Source of the DNA: Dissophora ornata
Taxonomy: Eukaryota > Mortierellomycota > Mortierellomycetes > Mortierellales > Mortierellaceae
Direction of reading: 5' to 3'
Length of the DNA stretch: 48,771 nucleotides
Assembly: GCA_025201705.1 (NCBI GenBank)
Contig: MU616727.1
Span: 1-48,771 of the forward strand
The notes below the pieces were generated by a model. That model did not search any database, was not told the DNA's origin, and saw only the letters and a program-made list of their open reading frames with translations. The number at the start of each line of letters is the position of its first letter. The first letter of the stretch is position 1. The position numbers and the translations under genes are program-made. Below, in pieces: positions 47,064 to 48,771 of the stretch.

Positions 47064-47876
47064 ATGTCGACAAACGCACTTCGCCGGCTTAGGATATGGC
47101 TCATTATCCTCTCGACCTTGATGGTGATAACAATGGCCGTATTTTACGGCTACTGGTCCCACCTCTACATCGCTCTGAATTATAGTGTCCCGATGGCTCC
47201 GGAAGACTGGTGCAACATCGTCCTGAGCGTCCTCATCTTCTTCTCCTACATATACGCCCTCAAAGGGAAGCCCTATTTGCACAAGGTCCTCCGAGCTTTC
47301 TTTATGCTCTTCCTCTCCGTCTTCATCCTCTACATCAGCATCAGAAGTATCGTGGGTGCGGTCCAATACTACCCAACGGGCAGCGCCTTCACTTGCGACC
47401 CCTCATACCCGCCATGCTACATCTACTGGGCCTTCACCTTTATATGCGTCATCACGGGTTTCTTTGCCATTCTTGAGTTGGCTGTGACGCTGAAGACTGG
47501 GCCGTTGCAGCCAGGCAGTCAGCAGACTTACGGGCGGTATGGATATGGAACGGAGGCCAATATCGTGGTCGTGAGTCCGGACCAGGCACAGCCAGGGGTA
47601 TACCCGCAGTACCAACAACAGCAGCCGGGTATGGTTTCACCGCAACCGTTTTATTATCCTCAGCAGCAGCAACAGCCGTTAATGACTGGAGCAACTTCTG
47701 CATCAGACGGAGCCCAGAAGATTGATTTGCAGCCGCAGCAACAGCAGTACTACCAGCCACAGCCACAGCAACAATACTACCAACCGCAGCCGTATGCCGC
47801 GCCTTTGCCGACAACTCCAGTGCACTCGAATGTTGGTGGCGTTTCACCTGGAATGAACGAGGGCCACAACGCGTAG
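47064..47876 (+). CDS. four-transmembrane protein with Q/P-rich cytoplasmic tail (MARVEL-like topology)
   Basis: A single exon encodes 270 residues. Four hydrophobic segments lie at about residues 10-32 (IWLIILSTLMVITMAVFYGY), 50-66 (NIVLSVLIFFSYIYALK), 75-98 (LRAFFMLFLSVFILYISIRS) and 120-142 (YIYWAFTFICVITGFFAILE). One loop contains two cysteines (FTCDPSYPPCY) that could form a disulphide. The tail from about 150 is rich in Gln, Pro and Tyr (QQQQYYQPQPQQQYYQPQPY). The four-helix layout resembles MARVEL/tetraspan proteins, which organise membrane domains. The similarity is topological and no signature was recognised. The ATG has an ACC context (caccATGtc), which supports this start over upstream in-frame options. 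Confidence 0.8.
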   Translation: MSTNALRRLRIWLIILSTLMVITMAVFYGYWSHLYIALNYSVPMAPEDWCNIVLSVLIFFSYIYALKGKPYLHKVLRAFFMLFLSVFILYISIRSIVGAVQYYPTGSAFTCDPSYPPCYIYWAFTFICVITGFFAILELAVTLKTGPLQPGSQQTYGRYGYGTEANIVVVSPDQAQPGVYPQYQQQQPGMVSPQPFYYPQQQQQPLMTGATSASDGAQKIDLQPQQQQYYQPQPQQQYYQPQPYAAPLPTTPVHSNVGGVSPGMNEGHNA

Positions 47877-48568
47877 AGGTGTTGGTACACTAATAAACAA
47901 TAGCCGCTCGCAAACTCAAAAAACTTTATCCAAACCCTCCGCTTACATGATCAGATGAAATAACGAAAACCTTAGGATGTCAACCATGTCAGCATCTTTT
48001 TTTTGCAGATATCGCATACACATGAATGATCGAGATGAAAGTATCAATTGAAACCACCATCTTCTGCATGCTTCTTGGTCTAACTACATAGTCTATAAGC
48101 TTCGTTTCCACAACCACATACAATAGCCCGATGTCAGTTGATAGGTGATGATGATTACTTGCACTATTGTTGTTGCTTTCCTCCCTGCTTTTTTGTCAAG
48201 GGCAAACAACTGACCTCCCGCGAAGGAGGCGATTTGAACACAAAGTTTTTTTTTCTGACGCGTTTCTGTGTCGCAAGGGGGCGCGAAATGGTTTCCATCC
48301 TTGGGTGGGAAAAAGGCATCCCCGCCCCCCCCTTCCTCAACCCGTACCATCGATCCTAGCTCCTCTGCCAACAAGCTCTCTCTCTTAATCACACCATCTC
48401 ACTTTACGCGCACATAAAGTCCGCAGGAGTTTTTTTCTTCTTCTTCCTCTCCTCTTCTTCTCTTTCTAGACTTTTTTTGCCTCACTCCCTTCTTCCATAC
48501 TGCGAACACTTAACCGCACACACACCTCCCCATTTCCGCACTAAGAAAACTACCCATTTACATTCACC
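47877..48568. other. 0.7 kb intergenic region
   Basis: It holds the 3' flank of the membrane protein and the promoter/leader of the MscL gene. Pyrimidine-rich stretches (about 48425-48490, ttcttcttcttcctctcctc) precede the MscL start. No other gene was recognised. Confidence 0.45.
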
Positions 48569-48661
48569 ATGCCAGGAATTCGCGAGCGTGTCAAGGAGTC
48601 GGGCGTGTGGCATAACTTCATGCAGTTCATCCAGCGAGGCAACATCATTGATCTCGGTGTG
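48569..48661 (+). CDS. large-conductance mechanosensitive channel MscL, first exon (partial)
   Basis: ATG 48569 opens a 31-codon exon ending at a GTAAGT donor (48662); the rest lies beyond the window. The peptide WHNFMQFIQRGNIIDLGV matches the MscL N-terminal signature (FxxFxxRGNVVDLAV), which in bacteria leads into the first membrane helix. MscL is a homopentameric pore that opens under membrane tension to release solutes in hypo-osmotic shock. Homologues occur in some fungi. An intron this early shows that it is a resident nuclear gene, not bacterial contamination. The 11 residues before the motif (PGIRERVKESG) are more than bacterial forms usually have. An AG at 48738 is a possible acceptor but does not obviously continue the family sequence. 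Confidence 0.75.
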
Positions 48662-48771
48662 GTAAGTCTTCTCATTCCAACAACACATTCTGAGTAGCGA
48701 AGCAACTGTGCCCGTGTGCCTGTGTCTTTATGCACAGTTCGCCCGCCCTTTTTTTTTTTGTTTGTCTGTCT

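Overview
The window looks like nuclear DNA of a filamentous fungus, most likely Mortierellomycotina (Mortierella/Linnemannia/Podila group). The basis is short spliceosomal introns (roughly 60-240 bp, GT-AG, several with CTAAC/TACTAAC branch sites), three large F-box/leucine-rich-repeat genes, and a NACHT-pentapeptide-WD40 protein of the kind I associate with Mortierella genomes. The taxonomic call is inference. Splice sites were worked out by hand, and phases were checked so that each listed model keeps frame.

Layout. 1-6 kb: a GNAT acetyltransferase interrupted by one in-frame stop, then on the minus strand an RSC1/RSC2-like chromatin protein (two bromodomains, BAH, zinc finger, AT-hook, long glutamine tract). 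7-12 kb: a divergent pair, an acidic/basic low-complexity protein (-) and AP endonuclease 2 (+, two PIP boxes and a GRF finger), the latter convergent with a METTL21/EFM-type methyltransferase. 13-22 kb: an F-box/LRR gene, then VPS52 (-) and a beta-adaptin (+) sharing a 267 bp promoter. 22-24 kb: gene-free DNA with a spaced direct repeat, an inverted repeat and a tRNA-like A box. 24-30 kb: the NACHT-WD40 gene, with a 510-N assembly gap inside its WD40 array and an in-frame TAG. 30-38 kb: F-box/LRR (-), an ADF/cofilin-like gene (+), a bZIP factor (-) and another F-box/LRR gene (+). 39-44 kb: ATG5, ATG29 and a Siva-like zinc-binding protein in a head-to-tail row on the plus strand. 44-48.8 kb: a coiled-coil protein of unknown function, a four-helix membrane protein with a Q/P-rich tail, and the first exon of an MscL mechanosensitive channel cut off by the window end.

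Functional links. ATG5 (Atg12-Atg5-Atg16 conjugation machinery) and ATG29 (Atg17-Atg31-Atg29 initiation scaffold) act at successive steps of autophagosome formation and lie 159 bp apart. VPS52 (GARP tethering) and the beta-adaptin (clathrin adaptor) both serve Golgi/endosome traffic and share a promoter. Most other neighbours are ordinary housekeeping or lineage-expanded genes with no evident link.
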